Source of the DNA: Niabella aurantiaca DSM 17617
GTDB taxonomy: Bacteria > Bacteroidota > Bacteroidia > Chitinophagales > Chitinophagaceae
NCBI RefSeq assembly: GCF_000374125.1
Contig: NZ_KB893632.1
Coordinates: 34,342 to 98,341 of the forward strand
Direction: 5' to 3'
Length of the DNA stretch: 64,000 bases
Positions 54,271 to 63,698 of this stretch are shown here, in pieces. The position numbers were made by a program, and so were the translations under genes. The notes below the pieces were generated by a model. That model saw only the letters and a program-made list of their open reading frames with translations. It did not search any database and had not been told where the DNA came from. Numbering within the stretch: the first letter of the stretch is position 1; each line of letters begins with the position of its first letter.

Positions 54271-55182
54271 ATGGATAAAAAGAAGGTCTGGAATGTTTTA
54301 AAACCGGTACTGAAAATTGCCTTTACTGTGCTGGCTTTATGGCTGGTGTACACCAAGGTGGATCTGACTGCTGTACGGCGGCTGTGGAAGGAGGCCAATA
54401 GCTGGTGGCTGATCCCCGCAGCGGTCGCCTTTGTCATCTGCCAGATCACAACCTCTTTCCGGCTGCTTTATTTCTTCCGGAATATCGGCCTGCCGATCTC
54501 CGTGCGGTCTAATTTGCGTTTGTACCTGCTGGGTATGTTCTACAATCTGTTTTTACCCAGTGGGCTGGGGGGCGATGGATATAAGATCATCGTACTGAAG
54601 CAGCGGTATGATACCACACATAAAGATGTTTTTTCCGCCGTTTTTTTCGACAGGCTGGCGGGCTTATGGGGATTGGGCTTTCTGGTGGCCTGTTTTAGCC
54701 TGGCTATGCCGGAAGTGCGGGCATACAGCCTGTGGATCCTGGCTGGCTTTGCCGGGGGAACGGTGGTTTATTATTATGTATTGCGCCGGTATTTCGGGCG
54801 CATCAGCCGCCGTTTTTTTAAAACACATTTACTGGGCATCTGTACCCAGTCGCTCCAGCTGGCCACGGTGGCGTTTATCCTGGCAGCGCTGGGTTGCAAA
54901 ACCAGTTACTGGCCCTATTTTGCTATCTTTCTGTTATCCTCACTGGCGTCTTTATTCCCCTTCAGCATCGGCGGATTAGGGGCAAGGGAGGTTGCCATTG
55001 TATGGGGTGCCGGCACATTCGGACTGGACAAGGATCTGGCGGTATCGGTCAGCCTCAGTTTTTATTTAATAACCATGATCATGGCGCTGTCTGCTATTTT
55101 TATTTTATTTGGAAAGGAGCGGAAAAAGAAAACGGAGCAGCCTGTAACGGCGGCTGACCCGGACGAAAGCGCATTCAGTTAA
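54271..55182 (+). CDS. LPG-synthase/UPF0104-type integral membrane protein
   Basis: It has 303 residues with about seven or eight membrane spans. It matches the lysylphosphatidylglycerol synthase transmembrane (flippase-like) family: FFRNIGLPISVRSNLRLYLL, GMFYNLFLPSGLGGDGYKII, DVFSAVFFDRLAGLWGLGF and FPFSIGGLGAREVAIVWGAG. There is no cytosolic aminoacyltransferase domain, so a lipid-moving role is more likely than lipid aminoacylation. Eleven bases before the LTA-synthase-like gene; co-transcribed. Confidence 0.9.
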   Translation: MDKKKVWNVLKPVLKIAFTVLALWLVYTKVDLTAVRRLWKEANSWWLIPAAVAFVICQITTSFRLLYFFRNIGLPISVRSNLRLYLLGMFYNLFLPSGLGGDGYKIIVLKQRYDTTHKDVFSAVFFDRLAGLWGLGFLVACFSLAMPEVRAYSLWILAGFAGGTVVYYYVLRRYFGRISRRFFKTHLLGICTQSLQLATVAFILAALGCKTSYWPYFAIFLLSSLASLFPFSIGGLGAREVAIVWGAGTFGLDKDLAVSVSLSFYLITMIMALSAIFILFGKERKKKTEQPVTAADPDESAFS

Positions 55183-55193
55183 TTTTTTGTCGT

Positions 55194-57143
55194 ATGAACA
55201 GGAAAAGAGGCACCTGGTTGCTGAGTTATTACGGAGTATTTTTATACCGCATCCTGTTGGTGTTGTTCCTGTTTTTTATCTGCAGGATCCTGTTCTACAT
55301 TTTGAACACATCTTTATTCCCCGGGATCGGGGCAGCGGATTGGGTAAAGATCCTTACCGGAGGATTACGGTTTGATGTTGCTGCTATGTTCTATTTCAAT
55401 TGCCTGCTTATTTTTTTGATGACCGTTCCGTTGCCGTATCGATTGCGTATTCATAAACGGTACCAGCGGGTGCTTCAATGGGTATTCTATATTACCAACG
55501 GGATCGCGCTGCTGCTGAACTGTATCGATTTTATCTATTACCGTTTTACGCTGCGGAGGACTACTACCAGCGTTTTTAACGAATTTTCGCATGAGCAGAA
55601 TAAATCGGGGCTGGCATTTAATTTTTTGATCGATTACTGGTATGTGGTGCTGATCTTTGCAGGACTTGTCTGGCTCATGGTTTTTTTATACCGGAGAGTA
55701 GCCGTGCGCGCCGGTAAGCCTCCTTACCGGAATCCCGTTTATTATACGAAGGCGGCGCTGATCTTTGTTTTGAGCGTGGTACTGGCCATCGGCGGCATCC
55801 GGGGTGGTTTCCGGCACAGCACGCGCCCGATCACCGTAGGGGATGCCGGAGCCTATGTAAAACGGTCTCATGAAGTGTACCTGGTATTGAACACACCTTT
55901 TGTGTTTATCCGCACCATGGGCGTAAAGCCATTAAAAGAACTGCATTATTATTCCGATAAGGAGGTTGCGGATATTTATTCCCCGGTACATACGCCGGCG
56001 GATTCGCTCCCTTTTTCCAAAAAGAATGTGGTGATCATTATCCTGGAAAGTTTTGGCAAGGAATCCGTGGGGTTTTATAACAAAGACCTGGATCAGGGTA
56101 CCTATACAGGATTCACACCTTTTCTGGATTCCCTGGCATCGGTAAGTAAGATCTACTGGAACTCTTTTGCCAACGGGCGGAAGTCGATCGATGCCATCCC
56201 TTCTATTTTTTCCAGCATTCCCAGCGGGCTCGACCCTTTTGTATTGACCCCCTATGTTTCGGACAGTACAAAAAGCCTGCCCCGGCTGCTGGCGCAGGAA
56301 GGATACCATACTTCTTTTTTTCATGGCGCTCCCAATGGGTCGATGGGGTTTTTGTCCTATGCGAAGATGATCGGCATTGATCACTATTTTGGTAAAACGG
56401 AGTATGACAATGATGCCGACTATGACGGGATCTGGGGGATCTGGGACGAACCGTTTTTTCAGTTCTTTGAACAAAAGCTCAGCAGTTTTCCCCAACCCTT
56501 CTTTTCCGGGATCTTTTCCGTGTCCTCGCACCATCCGTTTAAGGTACCCAAACAATATGAGGGCCGGTTTAAGAAAGGCCCGTTGCCGGTAATGGAATGC
56601 ATCAGCTATACCGACATGGCCTTGCAAAAATTTTTTGATAAGGCGCGCCGGCAGCCCTGGTTCAATAATACACTTTTTGTGATTTCCGCTGACCATGCTA
56701 CGGTGTCCTATCATCCCGAATATCAGAATGCCTGGGGCGATATTGCGATACCCATAATTTTGTATGCACCAGGCGACAGCAGCTTTCGCGGCACCCATCC
56801 GGGTGTGATCCAGCAGCTGGATATTATGCCCACGGTGCTGGGCTACCTGCACTATAACAAACCGTACCTGGCCTTTGGCGAAAATGTGCTGAGCCGGAAA
56901 GGGGCGGGCTTTGCCTACCAATATTCGGGCGGGCATCGCTGGATCGAAGGCGATTACCTGCTGTTTTTTGACGAGAAGCAGGCAACGGGGCTCTACAATT
57001 TTAAGGAAGACCGTTTAATGAAAAAGGATCTGCTGAAGGATTCAGCGCAACGGGCGGCTGCTATGGAACAAAAAGCGAAGGCATTCATACAGCAATACAA
57101 TAACCGCCTGATCCGGAACCAGCTTATAGCGCCGGGAGGATAG
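55194..57143 (+). CDS. LTA-synthase-like membrane sulfatase-fold phosphotransferase
   Basis: It has 649 residues. Five membrane spans fill about residues 1-210, followed by an extracytoplasmic alkaline-phosphatase-fold domain (about 265-640). Motifs: NVVIIILESFGKESVGFYN with the metal-binding glutamate, NGRKSIDAIPSIFSSIP with the likely nucleophile (serine where LtaS has threonine), SVSSHHPFKVPKQYEGR, and FVISADHATVSYHPEY with Asp/His ligands. In Gram-negatives such enzymes transfer phosphoglycerol or phosphoethanolamine groups to glycans or lipids. It is paired with the flippase-like gene. Confidence 0.92.
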   Translation: MNRKRGTWLLSYYGVFLYRILLVLFLFFICRILFYILNTSLFPGIGAADWVKILTGGLRFDVAAMFYFNCLLIFLMTVPLPYRLRIHKRYQRVLQWVFYITNGIALLLNCIDFIYYRFTLRRTTTSVFNEFSHEQNKSGLAFNFLIDYWYVVLIFAGLVWLMVFLYRRVAVRAGKPPYRNPVYYTKAALIFVLSVVLAIGGIRGGFRHSTRPITVGDAGAYVKRSHEVYLVLNTPFVFIRTMGVKPLKELHYYSDKEVADIYSPVHTPADSLPFSKKNVVIIILESFGKESVGFYNKDLDQGTYTGFTPFLDSLASVSKIYWNSFANGRKSIDAIPSIFSSIPSGLDPFVLTPYVSDSTKSLPRLLAQEGYHTSFFHGAPNGSMGFLSYAKMIGIDHYFGKTEYDNDADYDGIWGIWDEPFFQFFEQKLSSFPQPFFSGIFSVSSHHPFKVPKQYEGRFKKGPLPVMECISYTDMALQKFFDKARRQPWFNNTLFVISADHATVSYHPEYQNAWGDIAIPIILYAPGDSSFRGTHPGVIQQLDIMPTVLGYLHYNKPYLAFGENVLSRKGAGFAYQYSGGHRWIEGDYLLFFDEKQATGLYNFKEDRLMKKDLLKDSAQRAAAMEQKAKAFIQQYNNRLIRNQLIAPGG

Positions 57144-57370
57144 TGTTTGTGTCAGGTTTGAAATTCCACGTCAGATGACTGTTTCACTTCTCAAAGATCA
57201 TTGGCAGGTTTCGGATGGTGAGGTGGCCGGAGCAAGAACTTACTACCGGAGATCCCGCTGCCCGTTTCAGCCGGACCCGTTTTCATACCTGTAGTTTTAT
57301 TGTCTATTGACCCGCTGAAAGCTGAGGGCTGATTGCTGAAAGCTGTTCAAGGCTCACCACTGATGCCCTG

Positions 57371-59125
57371 TCAATTCTTATGAACATCGACCGCGTAAAA
57401 ATTGCTCGCAAAATTTCCCGGTATGAAATCATTTGTGAATGAGAACAGCAGCCGGTACTTCCCTGGTTTTTGTGGTGCTTTCACCGGTATGCTCAGCCGA
57501 ATGCTTGCTCCCGGCTGCAGCGTTTTTTGAGGAAGGGCGAAGCTGGAATCTGAATTGATGAAACGGTATTTCTCAATCAGAAAAGCGTAGTCCAGCCGGA
57601 GCCGGCCATTCAGTTGCAGTCCGGTGTTGCCTCTATTGGAGATCTGAAGTGTTACGGTCCGGATGCCCGCCGGCAGCATTTCTTTTACCGGATCCTTTAA
57701 TGCAATGCGGAGCTTGTTAACGCTTTGGTATCGCGGCAGGGGCAATAGCCTCCCCGGGTTATAGATGGTTTCCACGGCAATTCCGGTGCCTGGTTTCAGG
57801 TATGGGTTCTGGGTATAATAATAAGTGTCTTTTCCCTGCAGGAAATGATCATCGGCAATATTGAAATTCGTTTTACGATAACCCTTATCGTTGTACCCGA
57901 TGGTTTGTACATCCGGGTGATAAAATTTGTAAAGTGAAGGCAATGCGTAGGAGTTGGAAAAGACGACCGGAGTACCGGCGGCCTTTTGATAAACCGCATC
58001 GGCCCATGTGCGGGCATAAGAAAATGAACGGAAGTGTTTGATCAGGTTGGCCGGTCCGTTCGGTATGAGGAACAGGATCCGGGCCAGCAGGATAAGTCCG
58101 ATGTTGGAGCAGGCAAATTTAAAGAACAGGCGTTGGAAGGTTGCGCTGCCGTTTATGATCAACGATAAAAACAGCGCAACATAAGAAATACCTGCGATCA
58201 TTGTCCAGTGCGGTTCTACCGTGTTTTTAAAAGAAGATAAAAGGAAAAAAAGCAGGGTTCCGGCAAACATGAACAGGTGGGCACGCATCAGCTTGTCCCG
58301 GATCTTCAGCTTAAAAACGGCGGCATAGAACAGCAGGGAAATGAGCGGTCCCCAGATCAGTATTTGTCCCAGCAGGTAATCGGTGGTATAGTTGATCCGG
58401 TATTTTTTTGCGATGCGTTCAATTAAATGAAAGCGCACGGTTGGCCAGTCGTTACTGTATTGCCAGTAGAGGTGCGGCAGGAAAAGCAGGGTAACCACCA
58501 GGACGATCAGCCAGAAATATTTATTGGCGAATAGCCGGAGGTTGGACAGGACCACAAATCCTACAAGCAGGATGCCGTGGTATTTGCTGTAGAACATACC
58601 GGTGATGGCTAAGGCCAGCCAGAGGCTGTTGCTGAAGCTGTTTTTGTTCAGAAAAAGTTTATACCTCCAGAAAAAGAGCGCTGCAAAAAAGAAGAGGGCA
58701 GCATCTGGCGTGGTAATAAAAGCATATACGTTAAAGACCAGCGTTGCTGCGTAAAGGAGGAGGAACCATTTTATTTTTTGAAGATAGACGGGAAGCCCCT
58801 TATACACGAGGGCAATGGAAAAGGTCGATAATAAGATGGTTCCCAGTCGCGTAAAGAACGGTCCGTGCCCGAAAGATTCTCCCAGCCGTATAAGAGCGGT
58901 TACCACGGGGGGATGGTCGAAGTAACCCCACTGCAGGTTTTGTGACAACATCCAGTAGTAGGCTTCATCCCCGTCGATGCCCAGGAACACCGCCTGCAGC
59001 GCATTGATCAGCAGCCATGCGATCATAAAACCGGCAAGCAATCGATCGTCCCTGCCTGTTGTGCGGGCAAGATCAGTGTCGCCGGTTGCGAGGGGGGGGA
59101 TTGTATTTGTGTTTGCGGGCATCAT
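57371..59125 (-). CDS. ArnT-like glycosyltransferase family 39 protein
   Basis: Start is the ATG at 59125 (59122 also possible); the frame from 59170 is less likely. It has 584 residues with about 10-12 membrane spans and a periplasmic C-terminal domain. N-terminal FLGIDGDEAYYWMLSQNLQW is the GT39/ArnT-PMT catalytic-loop pattern with acidic DE, followed by GYFDHPPVVTALIRLGESFG. It should transfer a sugar from a polyprenyl phosphate carrier to lipid A, lipid or protein. Beyond about residue 460 is a beta domain not found in all GT39 members. It is convergent with the LTA-synthase-like gene. Confidence 0.9.
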   Translation of the reverse strand: MMPANTNTIPPLATGDTDLARTTGRDDRLLAGFMIAWLLINALQAVFLGIDGDEAYYWMLSQNLQWGYFDHPPVVTALIRLGESFGHGPFFTRLGTILLSTFSIALVYKGLPVYLQKIKWFLLLYAATLVFNVYAFITTPDAALFFFAALFFWRYKLFLNKNSFSNSLWLALAITGMFYSKYHGILLVGFVVLSNLRLFANKYFWLIVLVVTLLFLPHLYWQYSNDWPTVRFHLIERIAKKYRINYTTDYLLGQILIWGPLISLLFYAAVFKLKIRDKLMRAHLFMFAGTLLFFLLSSFKNTVEPHWTMIAGISYVALFLSLIINGSATFQRLFFKFACSNIGLILLARILFLIPNGPANLIKHFRSFSYARTWADAVYQKAAGTPVVFSNSYALPSLYKFYHPDVQTIGYNDKGYRKTNFNIADDHFLQGKDTYYYTQNPYLKPGTGIAVETIYNPGRLLPLPRYQSVNKLRIALKDPVKEMLPAGIRTVTLQISNRGNTGLQLNGRLRLDYAFLIEKYRFINSDSSFALPQKTLQPGASIRLSIPVKAPQKPGKYRLLFSFTNDFIPGNFASNFYAVDVHKN

Positions 59126-59504
59126 AAAGGATCTCTGTTTGCGCGAAAATACTAAATAAGGGTGATGCACCTCCCGGGTGTATATTATGTTGGTGTGGTG
59201 TTTTGGCTGCGGGAGCGCTGAAATACCGGGTCTTTATGCCGCCGCCGCGGTATTTACACTATAATATTTTCATACCGCATCAGCGGCTAGTAAATAAAGG
59301 GCGGTAAGTTCAACGGCAGGCCCAAACGGGGTCTGCCTCCTTGTCTATGAGGGACGCCCGGCATCGGCAGATCGCTGCTGATGATCCTGTCCGGAGGGAA
59401 TACCAGCCTCAATGGTCGTCACCCTCATTGGGACGGAGGCCGAATTCACGCGGCGGGATCAAAGTCCTGTAAGATGGATGGCGATTTGCAGCAACGGTCT
59501 GGGG
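59126..59504. other. Intergenic region between fabD terminator and GT39 gene
   Basis: No gene seen in about 380 bases. GGCAGGCCCAAACGGGGTCTGCC near 59311 could form an imperfect hairpin but has no T run. The GT39 start lies at one edge, the fabD terminator at the other. Confidence 0.4.
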
Positions 59505-59532
59505 AAAAAAAATGGGGTTAACTAACCCCATT
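59505..59532 (-). terminator. Terminator overlapping the fabD stop codon
   Basis: On the minus strand AATGGGGTTA-GT-TAACCCCATT, a 10-bp perfect stem with a two-base loop, is followed by a run of T. The stem starts in the last codons of fabD (NGVS) and includes its TAA stop (59518-59520). Confidence 0.9.
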
Positions 59533-60414
59533 TACTTCTACTTCTTTACTGATCTTCTGGATCAGCCCCTGTAACACTTTGCCAGGGCCTGCTTCCGTGA
59601 ATTTCGTGGCACCATTGGCGATCATCGCCTGTATGCTCTGGGTCCATTGTACCGCCCCTGTAAGCTGGGCGATCAGATGCTCTTTTATTTCCTCCTTATC
59701 CATAATAGGTTTGGCTGCCACATTCTGGTAGATGGGGCAAACCGGTTGATGGAAGGCTGTTTTTTCAATGGCTTCCTGCAGCTCTTTTCGCGCGGGCTCC
59801 ATTAAGGGAGAATGAAAGGCTCCGCCAACAGGCAGTACCAGGGCGCGTTTGGCGCCGGCCGCTTTCATGCGCTCCACGGCGATCTCAATTCCTTTGAGGG
59901 TTCCGCTGATGACCAGCTGCCCCGGGCAATTATAATTGGCGGGAACAACGATCTCTCCGGTTTCCTCCCCGATAGCGCTGCAGATCTCCTCTACTTTTTC
60001 GTCCGGAAGATTGAGCACCGCAGCCATCGTAGACGGTTGCAGCTCGCAGGCTGCTTGCATGGCGTTGGCCCTTACAGCCACCAGTTGCAGTGCATCTTCA
60101 AAGGCCAGCACGTTGTTGGCTACAAGCGCCGAAAATTCGCCCAGGGAATGCCCTGCTACCATATCCGGCCGGTTGTTCTCCATGACCTTGTAAGCGACAA
60201 TGGAATGTAAAAAAACAGCCGGCTGTGTAACCCTTGTCTCTTTTAGTTCATCTGCAGTTCCTGTAAACATGATGTCGGAAAGGCGAAATCCTAAGATCTC
60301 ATTGCCCTGCTCAAACAATTTTTTTGCAAATGCATTGTTCTCGTAATGCTCTTTTCCCATCCCGGTAAATTGCGATCCCTGTCCGGGAAATACCACTGCC
60401 TGTTTCATATTCAC
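59518..60414 (-). CDS. fabD: Malonyl-CoA:ACP transacylase
   Basis: Loads malonyl groups onto acyl carrier protein for fatty-acid synthesis. It has 298 residues. FPGQGSQFTGMGKEHYE at the N-terminus, catalytic serine in AGHSLGEFSALVANN near residue 90, and histidine in GGAFHSPLMEPAR near 200. All are intact. It is the last gene of the pterin operon, 24 bases after folE. No other fab genes are adjacent. Confidence 0.97.
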   Translation of the reverse strand: MNMKQAVVFPGQGSQFTGMGKEHYENNAFAKKLFEQGNEILGFRLSDIMFTGTADELKETRVTQPAVFLHSIVAYKVMENNRPDMVAGHSLGEFSALVANNVLAFEDALQLVAVRANAMQAACELQPSTMAAVLNLPDEKVEEICSAIGEETGEIVVPANYNCPGQLVISGTLKGIEIAVERMKAAGAKRALVLPVGGAFHSPLMEPARKELQEAIEKTAFHQPVCPIYQNVAAKPIMDKEEIKEHLIAQLTGAVQWTQSIQAMIANGATKFTEAGPGKVLQGLIQKISKEVEVNGVS

Positions 60415-60438
60415 TTATTTATTTTGGTTCGTTTTTCT

Positions 60439-61035
60439 TTAACTTAAACGTGCACTGATGAGTTTTAAAAATTCACTCCGGGTTGAGTTTTTTTGAAACT
60501 CCCCGTCAAAAGCAGAAGTGGTTGTTTCGGAATTTTGCTTTTGAACGCCCCGCATCATCATGCACAGGTGCTTTGCCTCGATCACCACCGCAACACCCAG
60601 CGGATTTAATGTTTCTTTGATCGCATGCATGATCTGCACAGTAAGCCGCTCCTGCACCTGTAACCGGTGCGAATATACATCTACCACCCTTGCGATCTTG
60701 CTGAGCCCGGTGATCCATCCGTTTGGGATATATGCCACGTGCGCCCTGCCAAAAAAGGGCAGCATATGATGCTCGCACAGACTGTACAATTCAATATCTT
60801 TTACAATGATCATTTCGCTTACATCTTCATGGAACTTTGCAGAGTTAATGATCTCGTGTGCATCCAGGTGGTAGCCCTGTGTGAGCACCTGCATCGCTTT
60901 GGCTACGCGTTCGGGTGTTTTCTGGAGGCCTTCCCGTTCCGGATCTTCCCCCAGCTGCGCAATCACCTGTTTATAGTGCTGCATAAGCGCATGGGTTACA
61001 GGTTCATTATATTGATCTTCTTTTTTATAGGCCAT
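60439..61035 (-). CDS. folE: GTP cyclohydrolase I
   Basis: Makes 7,8-dihydroneopterin triphosphate from GTP, the first step to folate and other pterins. It has 198 residues. Zinc ligands: [20 protein letters not shown] near residue 85 and HLCMMMRGV near 155. It has [20 protein letters not shown] and the C-terminal RSEFLKLI of the family. It lies 13 bases after the second PTPS gene and 24 bases before fabD. Confidence 0.97.
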   Translation of the reverse strand: MAYKKEDQYNEPVTHALMQHYKQVIAQLGEDPEREGLQKTPERVAKAMQVLTQGYHLDAHEIINSAKFHEDVSEMIIVKDIELYSLCEHHMLPFFGRAHVAYIPNGWITGLSKIARVVDVYSHRLQVQERLTVQIMHAIKETLNPLGVAVVIEAKHLCMMMRGVQKQNSETTTSAFDGEFQKNSTRSEFLKLISARLS

Positions 61036-61048
61036 ATTTGCCGGTAAT

Positions 61049-61459
61049 TTAAGATGACGGATACTCTACGAAATTCCTTGGTGTTTCATACAAACGGATC
61101 TTCAGGTCATGATCGCCGTTGATATGCGGACGCAGAATATCGTAGATCACAATTGCAATGTTCTCTGCAGTAGGGTTGGTATGTTTGAACTCCTCTGTGT
61201 CCAGGTTCAGGTTGCGGTGATCAAACCTTCCGATTACATGCCGGGCAACCAGATCGCTCAACACTTTAAGGTCCATTACAAAGCCGGTCTGCGGGTCTAC
61301 TTCGCCCGTTACCTTTATTTCCAGTTCGTAATTATGCCCGTGATAATGCGGAAGGGCGCATTTCCCAAAGACCTGCTCATTGGTAGCATCATCCCAGGCT
61401 GGATTGAAGAGCCGGTGTGCCGCGTTAAAATGTTCCCTCCTGAATACGGATACTCTCAT
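61049..61459 (-). CDS. 6-pyruvoyltetrahydropterin synthase-like protein (second of pair)
   Basis: Start is the ATG at 61459 ([18 protein letters not shown]). It has 136 residues. Zinc histidines are in HFNAAH and HGHNY; the catalytic cysteine is in [13 protein letters not shown], with five residues between C and HGH. This C-x5-HGH spacing is the one of PTPS-I, not the C-x3-HGH of Que[13 protein letters not shown] and [12 protein letters not shown] complete the family pattern. It lies 24 bases after the first copy. Confidence 0.9.
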   Translation of the reverse strand: MRVSVFRREHFNAAHRLFNPAWDDATNEQVFGKCALPHYHGHNYELEIKVTGEVDPQTGFVMDLKVLSDLVARHVIGRFDHRNLNLDTEEFKHTNPTAENIAIVIYDILRPHINGDHDLKIRLYETPRNFVEYPSS

Positions 61460-61483
61460 ACTTGGATAAAGGTACATACAAAC

Positions 61484-61891
61484 TTAACCAAAATACTCCA
61501 CATAAATCCGTGGGGTCTCATAGAGCTTGATACAATGAAGCAATACTCCCTGGGGCAAATGCGGGTGCAGCTCATTCCAGATGGCAATGGCCAGGTTCTC
61601 CGTACTGCACAGCTTCCCCTTCATAAAATCTACGTCCTCGTTCAGGTTGCGGTGATCCAATTTTTCAATAATATGATCTTTAATGATCTCGCTCAATTTT
61701 TTTACGTCATATACGAAGCCGGTGTCCGGATGCGGTTCGCCTTTTACCGTAATGTATAATTCATAATTGTGCCCATGCCAGTTCTTGTTGGCACATTTAC
61801 CAAAGACCTGTTCATTCTGCTCTTCGCTCCACCGCGGATTGAAGAGTTTATGCGCGGCGTTAAAGTGTTCAATTCTTGTGAGATATACCAT
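61484..61891 (-). CDS. 6-pyruvoyltetrahydropterin synthase-like protein (first of pair)
   Basis: It has 135 residues. It has the same plan as its neighbour: HFNAAHKLFNPRW, GKCANKNWHGHNY (again C-x5-HGH), DHRNLNEDVDFM, STENLAIAIW and LYETPRIYVEYFG. The two share clear but moderate identity, so they are old tandem duplicates and not a recent copy. First gene of the PTPS-PTPS-folE-fabD operon. A TACCTTTG box lies 88 bases upstream of the start. Confidence 0.9.
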   Translation of the reverse strand: MVYLTRIEHFNAAHKLFNPRWSEEQNEQVFGKCANKNWHGHNYELYITVKGEPHPDTGFVYDVKKLSEIIKDHIIEKLDHRNLNEDVDFMKGKLCSTENLAIAIWNELHPHLPQGVLLHCIKLYETPRIYVEYFG

Positions 61892-61978
61892 ACATCATAA
61901 ATAAATAAGCCGGTATTTGCTCCAGCTTTTAAGGCGGCTGTATTCGAAAATGATACCACCTTCAAAAAAAACAGACTG

Positions 61979-61986
61979 CAAAGGTA
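61979..61986 (-). promoter_or_regulatory. Candidate -7 box of the pterin operon
   Basis: TACCTTTG on the minus strand, exact TANNTTTG match, giving an about 80-base leader before the first PTPS gene. I saw no preQ1 or other riboswitch structure in that leader. Confidence 0.45.
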
Positions 61987-62097
61987 ACATTTCCCCCAAT
62001 TATAAAAATGCCCGAACTTAGCGGGGCTGAACATTTTTACCCTTCGGGTCCTGAGAGGGACCGGAACCGGGGGTAGCAAGCGGTGTAAACACGGGAT

Positions 62098-62745
62098 ATG
62101 CGTAAAAAAATATTATTAACAGCAGCCACGGGGCTGGAGATTGCGCCTTTGAACTCCTTCTTAAAAGCGCAGGAGGGGGTGGATGTGCTGATCAGCGGCA
62201 TCGGGGGGGTTGGTACGGCATACCGGCTTACCCGCCGGCTGGCGCGGGAACCGTACGACCTGGTGCTGCAGGCAGGTATCGGAGGCAGCTTTGTTGACCG
62301 GTATGCTCCGGGAAGCGTGGTGGTCATTGGCAGCGAGTGCTTTGGCGACCTGGGAGTGGTGGAAGCAGGGCAGCGGAAGTCGGTTTTTGACCTGCAACTA
62401 GAGCATGCGGACACCCCGCCATTTACCGGGGGGTGGCTTCCCAATCCATATGACGCACTGATGGATCTTACCGGTCTGGAGCGGGTAAAAGGGGTGACCG
62501 TTAACGAAGTCACCACCGGGGCAGACACGATCCAGCACTTTAAAAATAACCTGGGTGCCGCAATAGAGTCGATGGAGGGTGCCGCGCTCCATTATGTGGC
62601 TTTATCGGAAGGAGCGCCTTTTCTGCAGGTAAGGGCTGTATCCAATTATGTGGGAGAAAGGGATAAATCAAAATGGGCGCTGAAGGAATCCATTTCAAAG
62701 CTTCACGAGGCCCTGGAGCGGATCATCGGGGTGTTTACTTCGTAA
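62098..62745 (+). CDS. mqnB: Futalosine hydrolase
   Basis: Splits futalosine to dehypoxanthinyl futalosine in the alternative (futalosine) pathway to menaquinone. It has 215 residues of the nucleoside phosphorylase fold: ILLTAATGLEIAPLNSFL, VDVLISGIGGVGTAYRLTRR, LQAGIGGSF, ESMEGAALHYVALSEG with the catalytic segment, and VSNYVGERDKSKWALKES. The next plus-strand gene is mqnD, 57 bases on. Divergent from the pterin operon. GTP and hypoxanthine chemistry do not link the two operons directly. Confidence 0.93.
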   Translation: MRKKILLTAATGLEIAPLNSFLKAQEGVDVLISGIGGVGTAYRLTRRLAREPYDLVLQAGIGGSFVDRYAPGSVVVIGSECFGDLGVVEAGQRKSVFDLQLEHADTPPFTGGWLPNPYDALMDLTGLERVKGVTVNEVTTGADTIQHFKNNLGAAIESMEGAALHYVALSEGAPFLQVRAVSNYVGERDKSKWALKESISKLHEALERIIGVFTS

Positions 62746-62802
62746 ACTGCCGAACATTTTTTGGGTTTTTCCTGTTTTATGAGATATTAATATGAAGCAT
62801 AT

Positions 62803-63609
62803 ATGAAGTTGAAACTGGGATTTTCGCCCTGCCCGAATGACACGTTTATTTTCGATGCCCTGGTGAACGGGAAGATCGATACCGGAGGCCTTGAATTTGA
62901 AGTGGTGCTGGAAGACGTGGAAACACTGAACCGCTGGGCGCTTGAAGGAAAGCTGGATGTAACAAAGCTTAGTTTTCCGGCTTATTTTAAAACGCAGGAT
63001 CAGTATGCTTTACTGAATGCCGGAAGCGCTTTGGGAAAAGGGGTGGGCCCGCTGCTGGTTAGCCGGCAACAACCTTTTCCGGAGGCGGCCATTGATGAAG
63101 CGGCAATTATACTGCCCGGGGTCAATACCACCGCTCATCTGCTTTTTAGCTTTGCCTATCCCGGCGCGCGCAACAAATCTTTTGGCGTGTTTCATGAAAT
63201 AGAAGATGCGGTGGTTAATGGTATGGCAGACCTGGGCGTGATCATCCATGAAAACCGGTTCACCTACCAGGATAAAGGCCTGATGAAAGTGAAGGACTTG
63301 GGGGAATATTGGGAGGAGACTATGAGTGTGCCCATCCCTTTGGGGGGCATCGTGATCAAAAGATCCCTGGGCACGGTTCTTTATGACCAGGTGGATGCGC
63401 TGATCCGGGAAAGTCTGCGGTATTCTTTTGATCATTATCCCCTGGTTTCGGAGTATGTAAAAGACCACGCGCAGGCAATGAGTGAAGAGGTCATGCGCAA
63501 ACACATCGATCTTTATGTGAACGATTATAGCCTGGACCTGGGCCCAGAAGGAAAGAAAGCGGTTGCAACCTTGTCCGGCGTTTATGACCGGGTCCATACC
63601 GGCGTTTAG
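62803..63609 (+). CDS. mqnD: 1,4-dihydroxy-6-naphthoate synthase
   Basis: Acts late in the futalosine pathway to menaquinone, converting cyclic dehypoxanthinyl futalosine. It has 268 residues with a periplasmic-binding-protein-like fold: LKLGFSPCPNDTFIFDALVN at the N-terminus, DVTKLSFPAYF, LPGVNTTAHLLFSFAYPGAR and ADLGVIIHENRFTYQDKGL. It forms an operon with mqnB. mqnA, mqnC and mqnE are not in the window. Confidence 0.94.
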   Translation: MKLKLGFSPCPNDTFIFDALVNGKIDTGGLEFEVVLEDVETLNRWALEGKLDVTKLSFPAYFKTQDQYALLNAGSALGKGVGPLLVSRQQPFPEAAIDEAAIILPGVNTTAHLLFSFAYPGARNKSFGVFHEIEDAVVNGMADLGVIIHENRFTYQDKGLMKVKDLGEYWEETMSVPIPLGGIVIKRSLGTVLYDQVDALIRESLRYSFDHYPLVSEYVKDHAQAMSEEVMRKHIDLYVNDYSLDLGPEGKKAVATLSGVYDRVHTGV

Positions 63610-63652
63610 AGGCTGTGGATACCCGGTTCCGTACGAGGGCAGGGGAGCCCAA

Positions 63653-63681
63653 GGGCAACGTTTTATTGAATATCGTTGCCC
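63653..63681 (+). terminator. Possible hairpin after mqnD
   Basis: GGGCAACG and CGTTGCCC form an 8-bp perfect stem with a 13-base loop, 44 bases after the mqnD stop. No T run follows, so it is a weak terminator candidate. Confidence 0.35.
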
Positions 63682-63698
63682 GTAACACGGAGCATACT

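Noticed and set aside
55932..56936. 334-codon minus-strand open frame
   Set aside because: Antisense to the LTA-synthase-like gene with intact catalytic motifs.
54151..57172. Shared 12-mer AAATTCCACGTC in two spacers
   Set aside because: 12-base matches are expected many times by chance in 64 kb.
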